Assembly (NCBI RefSeq): GCF_003932785.1
Contig: NZ_RQYT01000008.1
Coordinates: forward strand, 30,811 to 94,810
Direction: 5' to 3'
DNA: 64,000 nucleotides
Source: Arachnia propionica
GTDB lineage: Bacteria > Actinomycetota > Actinomycetes > Propionibacteriales > Propionibacteriaceae
In this document: piece by piece, positions 41,604 to 51,171 of the stretch
Position numbering within the stretch: position 1 is the stretch's first letter
How the letters are laid out: each line of letters begins with the position of its first letter
Translations under genes and position numbers: made by a program
Notes under the pieces: model-generated
What the model saw: the letters and a program-made list of their open reading frames with translations, nothing else
What the model was told of the DNA's origin: nothing
Database searches by the model: none

Positions 41604-43838
41604 CTAAAATGACATAACGCGGGGGTCAGGGAGGTGGAAGCGGGTCCGCTGTTGGTCCTCCGGGCGGCTGCTGTGCCCGACCCGCAGTTCGAACTCGCCC
41701 GGCTCCACCACACGGGTGCCGTCCGCCAGGACCAGGCTCAGCTCGCTCGTCGGCAGCCGGAACTCCACCGTCGTCGTCTCGCCCGGGGCCAGGGGCACCC
41801 GACGGAACGCCTTCAGCTCCTGCTCCGCCCATGTCACCGACGTCACCACGTCGTGGACGTAGACCTGCACCACCTCCGTGCCGTGACGTTCCCCGGTGTT
41901 CGTCAGGTCGACGCTGAACGCCACCTCGTCCCCGACCTCCGTCACCCGCAGCCCCGAGTACTCGAACGTCGTGTACGTCAGGCCCTCGCCGAAGGCGAAC
42001 AGCGGCCGGTACGTCAGATCGGCGTAGCGGTCCCCGTGCCAGCCCCGCACCCGGTTGTGGAACACCGGCAGCTGCCCGGCATGACGCGGGAACGACACCG
42101 GCAACCGGCCCGACGGCTCCACCCGCCCGAGTAGCACCGCCGCCAGGGCGTCACCCCCGGCCGCCCCCGGGTTGAACGCCTCGACGATCGCCGCGGCCTC
42201 CTGCACCGACTCCGGCAGCACCAGCGGCTTGCCATTGAGCAGCACCACCACCATCGGTGTTCCCGTCGCGCGGATCGCCTCCAGCAGCTGCCGCTGCGGC
42301 CCGAACAGCTCCAGGGACGCCGTCGAGCGCCCCTCCCCGGTCAGGTTGATCGTGTCCCCGACCGCCACGACGGCCACGTCGCTACTGGCCGCCAGGGCGA
42401 CGGCCTCCGCCAGCTCCGCCTCATCCAGCGGCGCCGGGTGGCAGATCTTCGGACGCGGCTGACCGTCGGCGAAGAACTCACCCGCCGGGTCCGGCGCCAA
42501 CTCGTCGATACCGCAGCCGCGCGCGTACCCGATCACCCAGTCCGAGGGTGCCGCCGCCCGTAGCCCGGCCAGCAGCGTCGTCGCCGGAGTGAGGGCCGGA
42601 TCATCCATCCACGGGCACTGCCCGGAGGTCCCGGCCCAGTCACCCAGGCAGGCGGCCATGTCATCGGCCTGCGGGCCGATCACCGCCACCCTCACCCCCT
42701 CACCGCGCAGCGGCAGCACCCCGTCGTTGCGCAGCAGGACCAGACTCTTCGCCGCCAACTCCATGTTGATCTCACGGTGCTCCCGGCAGCCGATCTCCAC
42801 CCGCTGCCGCTCCACATCGGGGCGACGTGGGTTCTCGAACAGCCCCATCCGGAACTTCACCGTCAGGATCCGCCTCACCGCATCATCGAGGTCCGACGGT
42901 GCCAGCAGCCCTCGCTCGATGGCCGCCAGGGCGCCGTCGTGGAACTCGGGCGTGGCCATGATGAGGTCGTTCCCCGCCCGTACCGCCAGGGCCGCCGCCT
43001 CCGCGAAATCGGCAGCCACCTGCTGGACGCGCACCAGATGACCGACGTTGTCCCAGTCGGTGACGAGCAATCCCGCGAAACCCCACTCCTGTTTCAGCAC
43101 CCCGTCGAGCAGCCATGTGTTGAGGGTGATCGGTACCCCGTCGATCGCCTGGTAGCCGAGCATGAAGGTGTCCGCACCCTCCCGAACCAGCCGTTCGAAC
43201 GGCGGCAGGAACCAGGAACGCAGTTTGCGGGGTGTCAGATCCGCCTCCGAGGCGTCCAGCCCTCCCTGCGTCTCCGAGTAACCCGCGAAGTGCTTCGCAC
43301 ACGACAGGATCCGCGTCGGGTCCGTGTCCCCGTCGCCCCGGTAGCCGCGCACCATCGCCGCCGCCAACTCACCGATGAGGTGCGGGTCCTCCCCGAAGGT
43401 CTCGTTCACCCGCCCCCAGCGCAGCTCCCTGGCGATGCAGGCCAGCGGCGAGAAGGTCCACGTCACCCCCGTCGCTGACGTCTCCCGTGCCGTCACCCGG
43501 GCCGCCCGCTCAACGGCGTCGGGGTCGAAGGAACACGCCATCGACAACGGTGTCCCGAACACCGTCGCGCCCGGCCAGAAACCGTGGCCGTGGATGGCGT
43601 CGTCGGCGATGAGCAGCGGGATGCCCAGCCGGGTCCGGGCCGCCGCGTCGATGGCGTCGTCGATCGTCGCCGGATCGGTGTGCAGCAGCGAACCGACGGG
43701 GTGACGCTCGATGACGGCGCGTGGGTCGCTCCAAGCGGGCAGCTGCATCATCTGCGCTGCCTTCTCCTCCACCGTCATCAGGGAGAGCAGGTGGGCGACG
43801 CGGTCCTCGACGGCGGCGGTGGGGTCACGGTGGATCAT
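41604..43838 (-). CDS. glycoside hydrolase family 3 beta-glucosidase
   Basis: 744 residues, no signal peptide, so it acts on imported oligosaccharides. The GH3 barrel includes CAKHFAGYSETQGGLDASEA and the nucleophile aspartate in LLVTDWDNVGHLV. The second domain has VLLRNDGVLPLRGEG and VVLLNGKPLVLPE, and the fibronectin-like C-terminal domain has YTTFEYSGLRV. The start is ATG at 43838, overlapping the GH5 stop by 4 bp; a longer open frame extends into that gene. With GH5 and the ABC operon upstream it forms a beta-glucan or cello-oligosaccharide degradation set. Confidence 0.93.
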   Translation of the reverse strand: MIHRDPTAAVEDRVAHLLSLMTVEEKAAQMMQLPAWSDPRAVIERHPVGSLLHTDPATIDDAIDAAARTRLGIPLLIADDAIHGHGFWPGATVFGTPLSMACSFDPDAVERAARVTARETSATGVTWTFSPLACIARELRWGRVNETFGEDPHLIGELAAAMVRGYRGDGDTDPTRILSCAKHFAGYSETQGGLDASEADLTPRKLRSWFLPPFERLVREGADTFMLGYQAIDGVPITLNTWLLDGVLKQEWGFAGLLVTDWDNVGHLVRVQQVAADFAEAAALAVRAGNDLIMATPEFHDGALAAIERGLLAPSDLDDAVRRILTVKFRMGLFENPRRPDVERQRVEIGCREHREINMELAAKSLVLLRNDGVLPLRGEGVRVAVIGPQADDMAACLGDWAGTSGQCPWMDDPALTPATTLLAGLRAAAPSDWVIGYARGCGIDELAPDPAGEFFADGQPRPKICHPAPLDEAELAEAVALAASSDVAVVAVGDTINLTGEGRSTASLELFGPQRQLLEAIRATGTPMVVVLLNGKPLVLPESVQEAAAIVEAFNPGAAGGDALAAVLLGRVEPSGRLPVSFPRHAGQLPVFHNRVRGWHGDRYADLTYRPLFAFGEGLTYTTFEYSGLRVTEVGDEVAFSVDLTNTGERHGTEVVQVYVHDVVTSVTWAEQELKAFRRVPLAPGETTTVEFRLPTSELSLVLADGTRVVEPGEFELRVGHSSRPEDQQRTRFHLPDPRVMSF

Positions 43839-44962
43839 GGCAGGGCTCCTCGGATCGGCAGGGCTTGGATGACGGGGGTCTGGGTCTCGCAGTGTTCCAC
43901 ACGGATGTTGTGGAGGAACTCTGCCAGAAGTGTGGTGGCGCGGTCCTGGTCCGGGCCCTCGCCCCGACCCTCCGCCCGGGCCGTCAGTTCGGCCCAGCCT
44001 TCGGGGACGGGGGCGCTCAGGGGGGAGGTCGTGGTGCCGAGCTTCTTCCAGCACCAGAAGTTCCACGAGATACCCAGGTCCTCGCAGCTGTGGAACATCG
44101 AATGCAGCCACTGCGGTGAGTTCTCCCCGGACTCACCCATGTAGGTGGCCATCCCCAGCGACGCGGCCCGGCGGCGGACCCCCTCGAACCGTTCCGCCTC
44201 GACCGGGGACCAGTAGTGGTGGAACTGCAGGCAGGCGTTGTCGTCGAGCGGCTCGGTGAACATGGAGAACTCCGTCGCCCAGTGCGCCCCCTCGTACATG
44301 AGCAGATGGTGGGGGTCCTCGGCCCGGATCGCGGCGGTGAGGTCGCGGTACAGCGGCACCAGCTGCGGCCACAGCTCCCGGTGGGCCTCCGGGAGGGGCT
44401 CGTTCAGCAGGTCGTAGCCGAGCAGGGCCGGATGGTCCCGGTGGCGACGCGCCAGCCGCCGCCACAGTTCGATGCACAACTCCCGGGCGCGACCGTCGGT
44501 GAACAACTCCGGCTGGTCCGCGACGGAGTCGTCGATGTTGGCCCCCGTCTGCCCGCCCGGCGCGCCGTGGAGGTCGAGGAGCACCCGCAGTCCGTGCTCC
44601 CGACACCACTCGAGACAGCGATCCACCAGGTCGTGGCCCTCCGCGACGTCCTCCCCGTCGTGGGTGATGAACAGCCGCGAGTTCAACGGCAGCCGGATGT
44701 GGTCGAAACCCAGCGCGGCGATGGCGGCCACGTCGTCGCGGGTGAAGAAGGTCGCCCGGAAGGTGCGCCAGAAGGCAGCGGCGTCCTCCTCACCGATGAG
44801 GTCGCGGATGAGGCGTTCGATGCGACGCGGTGACGTCGCGCCCGCGGTGAACCGCCACATGTAGCCCTCCGGCAGCAGCCAGTTGCCGATGCCCACCCCG
44901 CGCAGCTGGACGGGGTCGCCGCCCACCGTCAACTCTCCGTCACGACAACGCACCGGCTCCAT
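43835..44962 (-). CDS. glycoside hydrolase family 5 glucanase
   Basis: 375 residues with no signal peptide. GH5 motifs: RGVGIGNWLLPEG, IRLPLNSRLF, DLHGAPGGQTG, the acid/base glutamate in LLNEPLPE and the nucleophile glutamate in YMGESGENS, plus WNFWCWKKLG. The pattern is that of exo-beta-1,3-glucanase-like or related intracellular GH5 enzymes. AGGTGGAG precedes the ATG. The divergent TetR gene starts only 23 bp away, so the promoters overlap. It is coupled to the GH3 gene by ATGA. Confidence 0.9.
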   Translation of the reverse strand: MEPVRCRDGELTVGGDPVQLRGVGIGNWLLPEGYMWRFTAGATSPRRIERLIRDLIGEEDAAAFWRTFRATFFTRDDVAAIAALGFDHIRLPLNSRLFITHDGEDVAEGHDLVDRCLEWCREHGLRVLLDLHGAPGGQTGANIDDSVADQPELFTDGRARELCIELWRRLARRHRDHPALLGYDLLNEPLPEAHRELWPQLVPLYRDLTAAIRAEDPHHLLMYEGAHWATEFSMFTEPLDDNACLQFHHYWSPVEAERFEGVRRRAASLGMATYMGESGENSPQWLHSMFHSCEDLGISWNFWCWKKLGTTTSPLSAPVPEGWAELTARAEGRGEGPDQDRATTLLAEFLHNIRVEHCETQTPVIQALPIRGALP

Positions 44963-44985
44963 CGCTCCACCTTTCGGGTACTAGT

Positions 44986-45600
44986 GTGTCCTCCGTGCGA
45001 CATGGTGGGCGTCCCACGCGACGCGAGGAGGTGGTGGCCGCGGCCACCGAGGCCTTCGCGCGCGGCGGCTACAACGGGGTCTCGTTGCGTGACATCGCCG
45101 CGCGGCTCAACATGACCCCCGCCGGGGTGCTCCACCACTTCGGCACCAAGGAGGAACTCCTCACCGCCGTCCTGGAGGCTCGGGACCGCGACGAGGTGGA
45201 TCGGGACCACTACTCGACGTTCCCCCATGGTGCCGACTACCTCGCCCACATGGTCCGCACGGTCCGGCTCAACGCCGAACGGCGGGGCATCACCCAGCTC
45301 TACACCGTGCTGGCGGGGGAGTCCGTGGCCGATGAGCATCCCGCCCAGGACTGGTTCCGGAGCCGCTACGACGGGCTGCGACAGATCGTCGACCGCGCCC
45401 TCAGGCGCGCCGCCGAGGTGCCCGACGGGGTGCTCGTCGCCGAGTCCCTTGAGGCAGCGGAGGCCGTCATCGCGGTCATGGACGGCATGCAGATCCAGTG
45501 GCTGCTCGACGACGAGGTGGCCATGGCCCCCGCCGTGGCACGGGTCATCGACCTGGTCGTCGCCGATCTGCGCGGCCGCGTCGCGGACCTCACCCCTTGA
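44986..45600 (+). CDS. TetR-family transcriptional regulator
   Basis: 204 residues. The N-terminal helix-turn-helix spans about 10-55 (EVVAAATEAFARGGYNGVSL, then RDIAARLNMTPAGVLHHFGT). The helical C-terminal ligand domain ends after LDDEVAMAPAVARVIDLVVA. Start GTG at 44986; GTG at 44995 is also possible. It sits back-to-back with GH5 and its 3' end overlaps the permease gene by 11 bp, so it is embedded in the beta-glucan locus and is the natural candidate for its sugar-responsive repressor. Confidence 0.9.
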   Translation: MSSVRHGGRPTRREEVVAAATEAFARGGYNGVSLRDIAARLNMTPAGVLHHFGTKEELLTAVLEARDRDEVDRDHYSTFPHGADYLAHMVRTVRLNAERRGITQLYTVLAGESVADEHPAQDWFRSRYDGLRQIVDRALRRAAEVPDGVLVAESLEAAEAVIAVMDGMQIQWLLDDEVAMAPAVARVIDLVVADLRGRVADLTP

Positions 45601-46480
45601 TTGCACCGGTCAACATCCCCTTGGTGAAGAACTTCTGCACGAACGGGTAGACCACCAGCACCGGCAGCGTGGCCAGCACGATGACAGCGAACTGCACCAC
45701 CATGCCCGGCGGTGGCGGCACCCCCGGCGGCTGGACGGTGTTGAGGGTCTGTCCCTGAACGACGTACTGGTTGAGGACCACCTGGATCGGCCACTTCGAC
45801 GGGGTGCTGATGTACAGCAGCGCGTTGAAGAACGTGTTCCAGTAGCGGACCGCGTAGAACAGCGAGATGACCGCCAGGATCGGCTTCGACAGCGGCAGCA
45901 CGATCCGCCAGAAGATCTGCCACTCTGAGGCCCCGTCGATGCGGGCGGATTCCGTCAACTCCTGCGGCAGTTCCATGAAGAAGTTGCGGATCACCACCAT
46001 GTTGAAGGCATCGATGAGGCCCGGGACGATGAGCGACGACCAGCTGTCCAGCATCCCCAGCTGCTTGACGAGCAGGTAGTTGGGGATCATGCCGGCGCTG
46101 AACAGCATCGTCGCGAGGACGTAGATGAGTGCCCCCTTGCTGTAGGGCACCTCCCGGGTCCGGCTGAGCCCGTAGGCGAGGGTGGTGGTGAACAGCATCG
46201 AGCACACGGTGCCGACGACGGTGATGAGTGCCGTCACGAGCAGGGAGTTCCGGACGACGCCGCCACGCAGCAACGCCGCGTAGGTGTCGAGGCTGAAGCT
46301 CTTCGGCCACGGGTCCCCGGAGGTCGCGGCCTCGGCCGATCCGAAGGACCACACGATGACGTGGAGGAACGGGTAGATCATCGCGATGACGAGCAGGGTC
46401 AGGATGATCGCCTTGAGGATGCTGACGAAGCGGTTCGGCCGCCCCATCCACAACGGCCGGTGTGCGCTGGCCCGGGCCAT
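45590..46480 (-). CDS. carbohydrate ABC transporter permease (MalG/LplC type)
   Basis: 296 residues with six membrane helices. The EAA loop, where the ATPase docks, is ELTESARIDGASEWQIFWRI near residue 195. The C-terminus KFFTKGMLTGAIKG is the LplC-type ending. The ATG at 46480 shares its first base with the stop of the first permease. A very long open frame in the same phase continues upstream to 48760 but is only a shadow of the neighbouring genes. No ATP-binding subunit is in the operon. Confidence 0.93.
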   Translation of the reverse strand: MARASAHRPLWMGRPNRFVSILKAIILTLLVIAMIYPFLHVIVWSFGSAEAATSGDPWPKSFSLDTYAALLRGGVVRNSLLVTALITVVGTVCSMLFTTTLAYGLSRTREVPYSKGALIYVLATMLFSAGMIPNYLLVKQLGMLDSWSSLIVPGLIDAFNMVVIRNFFMELPQELTESARIDGASEWQIFWRIVLPLSKPILAVISLFYAVRYWNTFFNALLYISTPSKWPIQVVLNQYVVQGQTLNTVQPPGVPPPPGMVVQFAVIVLATLPVLVVYPFVQKFFTKGMLTGAIKG

Positions 46481-47388
46481 CAGAACACCCCCGATCCGCC
46501 GACGCGCTTGGCGAACCGGTTCGCCGCGATGATCAGCACCGTCGCGACGATGCCCTTGAGCAGGCCTGCGGCGGTGGACAGGCCCCAGTCGCCGCCGAGG
46601 ATGCCCCGGAAGTAGACGAAGGTGTCGAGCACTTGGGCGGCGTCCTTCCCGACGGCGGGTTGCTGGAGCAGCAGCTGCTCGAAGCCGACGTTGAGGATGC
46701 CGCCGATCTCGAGGATGAGCAGCAGGCTGACGATCGGCATGATGCCGGGCAGGGTGACGTGCCAGGTCCGTTTCCAGCTGCCCGCGCCGTCGACGGCGGC
46801 CGCCTCGTAGAGCTCCTGCGGGATCCCGGAGATCGCGGCGAAGTAGATGATGGTGCCCCAGCCCACGCTCTTCCAGATGGACTGCGCCACCACGAGGAAC
46901 TTGAAGGTGTCGGGGTCGCTCATGAGGTTGAACCCGTGGACCCCGAGGTCGGCGAGGACGTGGGCGAGGGCGCCCGACCCGCCGAAGATCTTCTGCCAGA
47001 TGGAGATGACGATCACCCAGGACAGGAAGTGGGGAAGGTACACCACCGACTGGATGAACCGTTTCAGCCTCGGCGACATCAGCGAGTTGATGAGCAGCGC
47101 CAGCAGGATCGGGGCGGGAAAGGCGAACAGCAGGAGCAGCAGCGCGATGACCAGGGTGTTGGTGAGGGCCTGGAACAGCTCCGGGTCGGTGAAGATCCGG
47201 GCGAAGTTGTCGAAGCCGACGAACCTCGACCCGGCGATGCCCTTGAAGGGGCGGTAGTCCTGGAAGGCGACGATGTTGCCCAGCATCGGCAGGTAGGCGA
47301 ACACCGTGAAGAACAACAGCCCGGGGATGATGAAGACGTACATCGTCCTCACCTTGGCCGCGCGCTGCAGGCGGGACCTGGTGGCCAT
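46480..47388 (-). CDS. sugar ABC transporter permease (LplB type)
   Basis: 302 residues with six membrane helices and the EAA-loop region ELYEAAAVDGAGSWKRTWHV. The N-terminus is basic (MATRSRLQRAAKVRTM). It follows the binding-protein gene by 3 bp and overlaps the second permease by one base, so the three form one operon for oligosaccharide import. Confidence 0.93.
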   Translation of the reverse strand: MATRSRLQRAAKVRTMYVFIIPGLLFFTVFAYLPMLGNIVAFQDYRPFKGIAGSRFVGFDNFARIFTDPELFQALTNTLVIALLLLLFAFPAPILLALLINSLMSPRLKRFIQSVVYLPHFLSWVIVISIWQKIFGGSGALAHVLADLGVHGFNLMSDPDTFKFLVVAQSIWKSVGWGTIIYFAAISGIPQELYEAAAVDGAGSWKRTWHVTLPGIMPIVSLLLILEIGGILNVGFEQLLLQQPAVGKDAAQVLDTFVYFRGILGGDWGLSTAAGLLKGIVATVLIIAANRFAKRVGGSGVF

Positions 47389-47391
47389 CGG

Positions 47392-49089
47392 CTACTTGGT
47401 GGGGCTGGGCGACGACGGGGCGGCGCTCTCGCGCGCGTCGTACCTCTGCTGGTAGTCGTCGAGGGCCTCCTGACCGCCGGCGCGCAGCCAGTCGTCGAGG
47501 AAGGACTGGTAGTCGGTGACGGGACGACGCCCGTACAGCATGCCGGTGACGTAGTCGTCGCGGACGGAGCCGCGGGTCCCGGCGGAGCGGCTGGCCTTCT
47601 CGGAGACGAGCCCGAGGACGGGGCTGCTGACGGGGTCCTTCGCGAGGGTCTCGACGGTGGTGAAGAAGTTGTCGGCCTTGTCGGCGAGGTCCGGCGGGAT
47701 GAGGTAGTTGTTGTTGACGGGCGAGACGCCGAGCCAGCTGAGGGCGGCGTGGTCGCTGTGGGCGGCCTCGTCCTGGGTCTTCGTGATGGAGCCGTCGGCC
47801 GCGCGGGTGAAGTGGACGCCCTCGATGCCGTCGTTGATGAACTGGTACTCCTCGGAGCCGAACGGCGACCGGAACCAGTTGAGGATGCTGAGCAGCAGCT
47901 TCTGGCGGGCGGGGTCGGTGACGCGGGAGCTGATGGCGACGATGCCCCAGTAGCCGTCGGTCCGCACGACGGTGAGGGTGGCGTCGGGGGCGGCGGGCGG
48001 CACGAAGAAGGTGAGGTCGGCGCCGGGGGTGCTGGCGCGGAGTTTGCGGATCTGGGAGTCCAGGAAGAACGCGTTGTAGGAGTCGCGGTTGTACCCGACC
48101 TGCCCGTTCTCGAGCTTCTGGGACTTGTTGCTGGCGGTGGGGTCCGGGAACACGGCGCCGCCGTCCCAGAACCGACGCAGGTACTCGACGACCTCCGGGT
48201 AGCGCGGGTGCTGGTACTTGTGGCGGAGCTTCCCGGCGTCGTCGAGCTGCCATTCGGGGCCGATCCCGAACATCCACTCGGCCACCTCGGTGAGGGGCCC
48301 GAGGTCGAGCATCGGGTAGAACTCCTTGCCCTGGAGGGTGCCGAGTTTGCCCATCTCGACGAAGCGGTCGAGGAAGTCGTCGATGGTGGTGCCGACGTCG
48401 GTGGCGCCGATCGCCTCGAGGGCGTCGGAGCGGATGGCGGGGAAGCGGGTGAGGACCGGGTCCTCGTTGGGGATGCCGAGGATGCGGCCGTGCTTGCTGG
48501 AGCGCTGCCAGGTCTCGGTGCGGATGTGGGCGAGGTGGGGCCATTCGAGGACCTTGTCCCCGGCGAGGAGGTCGCTGAGGTCGAGCAGGGCCCCGTCCTC
48601 GGCCGCCTGGAGCCCCTGCGGGGAGGTGTCCTGGACGAACATGAGGTCGGGCAGGTTGCCGGAGGCCAGCAGGGTGGCGAACTTGTCGTTGTAGCTGGCT
48701 CCGGGGGCGAGGTTGGCCCTGTAGGTGACGCCGAGGCGCTGGTTGAGCTCCTGGAGCCACAGGTTGCTGGCGTCATCCTGGGGCGGGGTGCCCCAGAGGA
48801 TCTGGAAGGTGGTGACCTCGCTGCCGTCGCCGGGCGGGGAGGGGACGGCCCTGGTGAACTCCTTGAGCGGAGCGGTGTACATGGTGGGCACGCCCGGTAG
48901 GGAGGAGGCGCGGCCGCCGGCGACGACGGGCGGCGTCACATGCGTGGGCCAGGTGGCCGTCGCAGTGGCGCCGTCGCCGCCGCCGGTGGGGGAGTTGTTG
49001 CCGCACGCGGCGAGGGCCGCCGCGCCGAGGCTGCTGGCGGCGAGGCCGAGCACGCTCCGTCGGGTGAGGGGGATGGGTGGAACGAGCAT
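47392..49089 (-). CDS. extracellular solute-binding lipoprotein (LplA/YtcQ type)
   Basis: 565 residues. A lipoprotein signal (TRRSVLGLAASSLGAAALAA) ends in a lipobox with cysteine at about residue 30, followed by a Gly/Thr linker. The large binding domain has FQILWGTPPQDDASNLWLQE near its start and is of the long subclass that works with LplB/LplC permeases. The ATG at 49089 has AAGGAGG 7 nt upstream; the upstream in-frame start at 49122 is not supported. An operator-like inverted repeat lies 53 bp upstream. Confidence 0.9.
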   Translation of the reverse strand: MLVPPIPLTRRSVLGLAASSLGAAALAACGNNSPTGGGDGATATATWPTHVTPPVVAGGRASSLPGVPTMYTAPLKEFTRAVPSPPGDGSEVTTFQILWGTPPQDDASNLWLQELNQRLGVTYRANLAPGASYNDKFATLLASGNLPDLMFVQDTSPQGLQAAEDGALLDLSDLLAGDKVLEWPHLAHIRTETWQRSSKHGRILGIPNEDPVLTRFPAIRSDALEAIGATDVGTTIDDFLDRFVEMGKLGTLQGKEFYPMLDLGPLTEVAEWMFGIGPEWQLDDAGKLRHKYQHPRYPEVVEYLRRFWDGGAVFPDPTASNKSQKLENGQVGYNRDSYNAFFLDSQIRKLRASTPGADLTFFVPPAAPDATLTVVRTDGYWGIVAISSRVTDPARQKLLLSILNWFRSPFGSEEYQFINDGIEGVHFTRAADGSITKTQDEAAHSDHAALSWLGVSPVNNNYLIPPDLADKADNFFTTVETLAKDPVSSPVLGLVSEKASRSAGTRGSVRDDYVTGMLYGRRPVTDYQSFLDDWLRAGGQEALDDYQQRYDARESAAPSSPSPTK

Positions 49090-49141
49090 GTCTGGACCTC
49101 CTTGTCGCACCTGCAGGCTCACGGAACACTCCGCAACCCAA

Positions 49142-49164
49142 GCCTAACAGTTGTTAAGTTAGGC
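49142..49164. promoter_or_regulatory. operator-like inverted repeat upstream of the beta-glucan ABC operon
   Basis: GCCTAAC (49142-49148) and GTTAGGC (49158-49164) are perfect inverted arms with a 9-bp A+T-rich spacer in a G+C-rich setting. It is a candidate site for the TetR protein of the locus or another repressor. Confidence 0.5.
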
Positions 49165-49208
49165 GCCCAGAGCGGGAATGGCCAGCTCTGCCATCCGAAC
49201 GGCTGAGG

Positions 49209-49964
49209 TCAGCTCACCGGGCCGAGCAGGAACCTTTCGAGGGCCTTGGTCGGGCCCTCCGCGCCGCCGTGCTTGCCCTGGAAGGCCTGGGTGGCATCCG
49301 TGCCGCACATCTTGGTGATGGCTCCGGGGCCGCCCGGGTGGGAACCGATCCACTCGGTGAGGTCGTAGGCGTTGCCGTCGACGATGGCCCAGCAGTCGGA
49401 TTCGGTGTTGTGCTTGGCGACCTCCTCCGCGGTGTACTTCCCCGCCTCGGTGCTGGGGCTCGTCGAGGCCTCCGGGCTCGCGGAGGTCGACGGGGCGGCG
49501 GCGGGGGAGGTCGTGGTGGTCGGGGCGGCGGCGACGTCGGACCAGGCGAGGGTGGCGCCGGAGTGCCCGGCGAGGAAGGTGAACACCGTCGCGACGAGGC
49601 CGAGCAGCGAGGCGGCCATGCCGAGGGGGCGGGTGGTGGGGGAGGGGGCGTCTCCCTCGCGGGAGATCCGCCACAGCCACGGCCCGGCGGCGAGGAGGAA
49701 GGCGATGGCTGCAATCATGAGGAACAGGCCCCATCGCCCATGGGTTTCGGGGTTGAAGCCCTTGAGTTCGGCCAGCGCGTTGCCGGAGATCAGGGAGGCG
49801 ATGGTGGACAGGGCCGCCACCGTCGTCACCCCGAGGGTGGCGATGGCGAGCTGCCGGGAGCGGTTGCGCAGCAGCATGAGGGCGGTGACGCCGAGCGTCG
49901 CCAGCGGGATGAGGACCACCGGCAGGTGGACGAACAGAGGGTGCAGGGGCAGGTTCAGGATCAT
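49209..49964 (-). CDS. membrane protein with cytochrome b5-like heme-binding domain
   Basis: 251 residues. Four hydrophobic helices in the first about 150 residues (LHPLFVHLPVVLIPL at the start, as in DUF2231 proteins) are followed by a Thr/Ser/Pro/Ala linker. A C-terminal cytochrome b5-type domain then has YTAEEVAKHNTESDCWAIVD and the heme-ligand motif SHPGGPGAI. It is likely a membrane electron carrier with the heme domain outside. The fusion of a DUF2231-like part with cytochrome b5 recurs in actinobacteria to my knowledge. No partner oxidoreductase is adjacent. Confidence 0.82.
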   Translation of the reverse strand: MILNLPLHPLFVHLPVVLIPLATLGVTALMLLRNRSRQLAIATLGVTTVAALSTIASLISGNALAELKGFNPETHGRWGLFLMIAAIAFLLAAGPWLWRISREGDAPSPTTRPLGMAASLLGLVATVFTFLAGHSGATLAWSDVAAAPTTTTSPAAAPSTSASPEASTSPSTEAGKYTAEEVAKHNTESDCWAIVDGNAYDLTEWIGSHPGGPGAITKMCGTDATQAFQGKHGGAEGPTKALERFLLGPVS

Positions 49965-50103
49965 GGCGACACCTTAACTCGCAAACTGGGGTCAGGGCGG
50001 GATTTTCGTTGAAATTTCTTCGATCTTCCCGTTGTGAGACGTGAGCCTCCGGTCACGTAGGGTGGGCAGGGAACAACGTGAACGTAGAGACGTAGGAGAT
50101 CCC

Positions 50104-50451
50104 ATGAACCGTTTCATCACCAGGACTGCCGCCGTCGCCATGGCGCTCGCCGTCGCCCTTGGCGCCTCCGCCTGCGCAGGGGGCAAGCCCAGCAAGGACG
50201 AGTTCCGCAACGCTCTCAAGAGCGCCCCACAGGTCGGCCAGATGACCGGCGAACAGAAGGACCAGTTCAACAAGCTGGCGGACTGCATCGCCGACAAGTC
50301 CTACGACAAGCTGAGCCCCGAGGGGCTGAAGAAGCTCATCGAACTCGCCAAGAAGGCCACGGTCGACCCCTCGAACAGCGAGGATCTGTCCGAGGCCGAC
50401 CAGAAGGCCCTTGGGGAGGCGGCGCTGGAGTGCATCCCCGGCCAAGGGTGA
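50104..50451 (+). CDS. small secreted lipoprotein
   Basis: 115 residues. Signal peptide MNRFITRTAAVAMALAVALG with lipobox ASAC (Cys at about residue 24). The mature part is helical and charged with two further cysteines (LADCIADK and ALECIPG) that may form a disulfide. GGAG lies 5 nt before the ATG. Function not recognised. The TMEM175-like gene follows 9 bp later and may share the transcript. Confidence 0.8.
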   Translation: MNRFITRTAAVAMALAVALGASACAGGKPSKDEFRNALKSAPQVGQMTGEQKDQFNKLADCIADKSYDKLSPEGLKKLIELAKKATVDPSNSEDLSEADQKALGEAALECIPGQG

Positions 50452-50460
50452 CGCCCTGCG

Positions 50461-51171
50461 GTGAGCGACGAGTCGAGGGCCCGGCGTGACACCCAGCCGT
50501 CCGATCACTTCCTGGACGATCCCGTCCGGGTCGAGACGTGGGGTGGTCGTCGGGTCCTCCTGACCGATGAGGGGAGGAACACCGAACGCATCGTGTTCTT
50601 CTCCGACGCGGTGTTCGCCATCGCGCTGACCCTCCTTGTGCTGGACATCCGGCTTCCGGAGGGGGCGGGTGAGGACCTCGGGGCGGCCCTGGTCGAGTTG
50701 CGGCCCCGCCTGATCGCCTTCTGCATCAGCTTCTTCGTGATCGTCGGCGCCTGGTTGACGCACTTCCGGAGGTTCCGGCTCCTCAAGGGCTACAACGCCG
50801 GCCTCATCCGCTGGAACTTCGCGCTGTTGTTCCTCGTGTGCCTCGTCCCGTTCCCGACGTCGGTCTTCGCCGAGAACCCGTCGCCGCTGGCGACGGCCCT
50901 CTACAGCGCCTGCCTCGGCGCGATCTTCGCGGCCCAGGCGGTGGCCCAGGTGCAGGCGTGGGTGGCGGGCCTGTTCGTCAGGGCCGTCGACCACCGGAGC
51001 CACCGACGCGAGGTCATCAACCAGGGCGGGGTCGCCCTGGTGTTCCTCGCGTCGATCCCGCTGGCCTTCGTCGCCCCACAGCTCCCGGTGATCCTCTGGT
51101 GCCTCGGCGCCCCGGCGATCGGGGCCGTCAGCAAGGCCATCGACCGCCGAGGCCTCCGCTCCCACCGCTGA
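50461..51171 (+). CDS. TMEM175 (DUF1211) family potassium-channel-like membrane protein
   Basis: 236 residues with six hydrophobic helices. The first helix carries the family signature FFSDAVFAIALTLLVLDIRL, whose F-S-D motif is diagnostic of bacterial TMEM175-type potassium channels. A disordered basic N-terminus precedes it. GTG start with little ribosome-site support. The 202 bp after it contain no gene. Confidence 0.85.
   Translation: MSDESRARRDTQPSDHFLDDPVRVETWGGRRVLLTDEGRNTERIVFFSDAVFAIALTLLVLDIRLPEGAGEDLGAALVELRPRLIAFCISFFVIVGAWLTHFRRFRLLKGYNAGLIRWNFALLFLVCLVPFPTSVFAENPSPLATALYSACLGAIFAAQAVAQVQAWVAGLFVRAVDHRSHRREVINQGGVALVFLASIPLAFVAPQLPVILWCLGAPAIGAVSKAIDRRGLRSHR

Noticed and set aside
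45590..48760. A 1056-codon open frame on the minus strand
   Set aside because: Only its last part (from 46480) is the MalG-like permease. The rest is Arg/Pro-rich and runs out of phase through the first permease and the binding-protein gene.
46462..48900. An 812-codon plus-strand open frame
   Set aside because: Antisense to the ABC transporter genes; Gly/Val/Glu-rich shadow.
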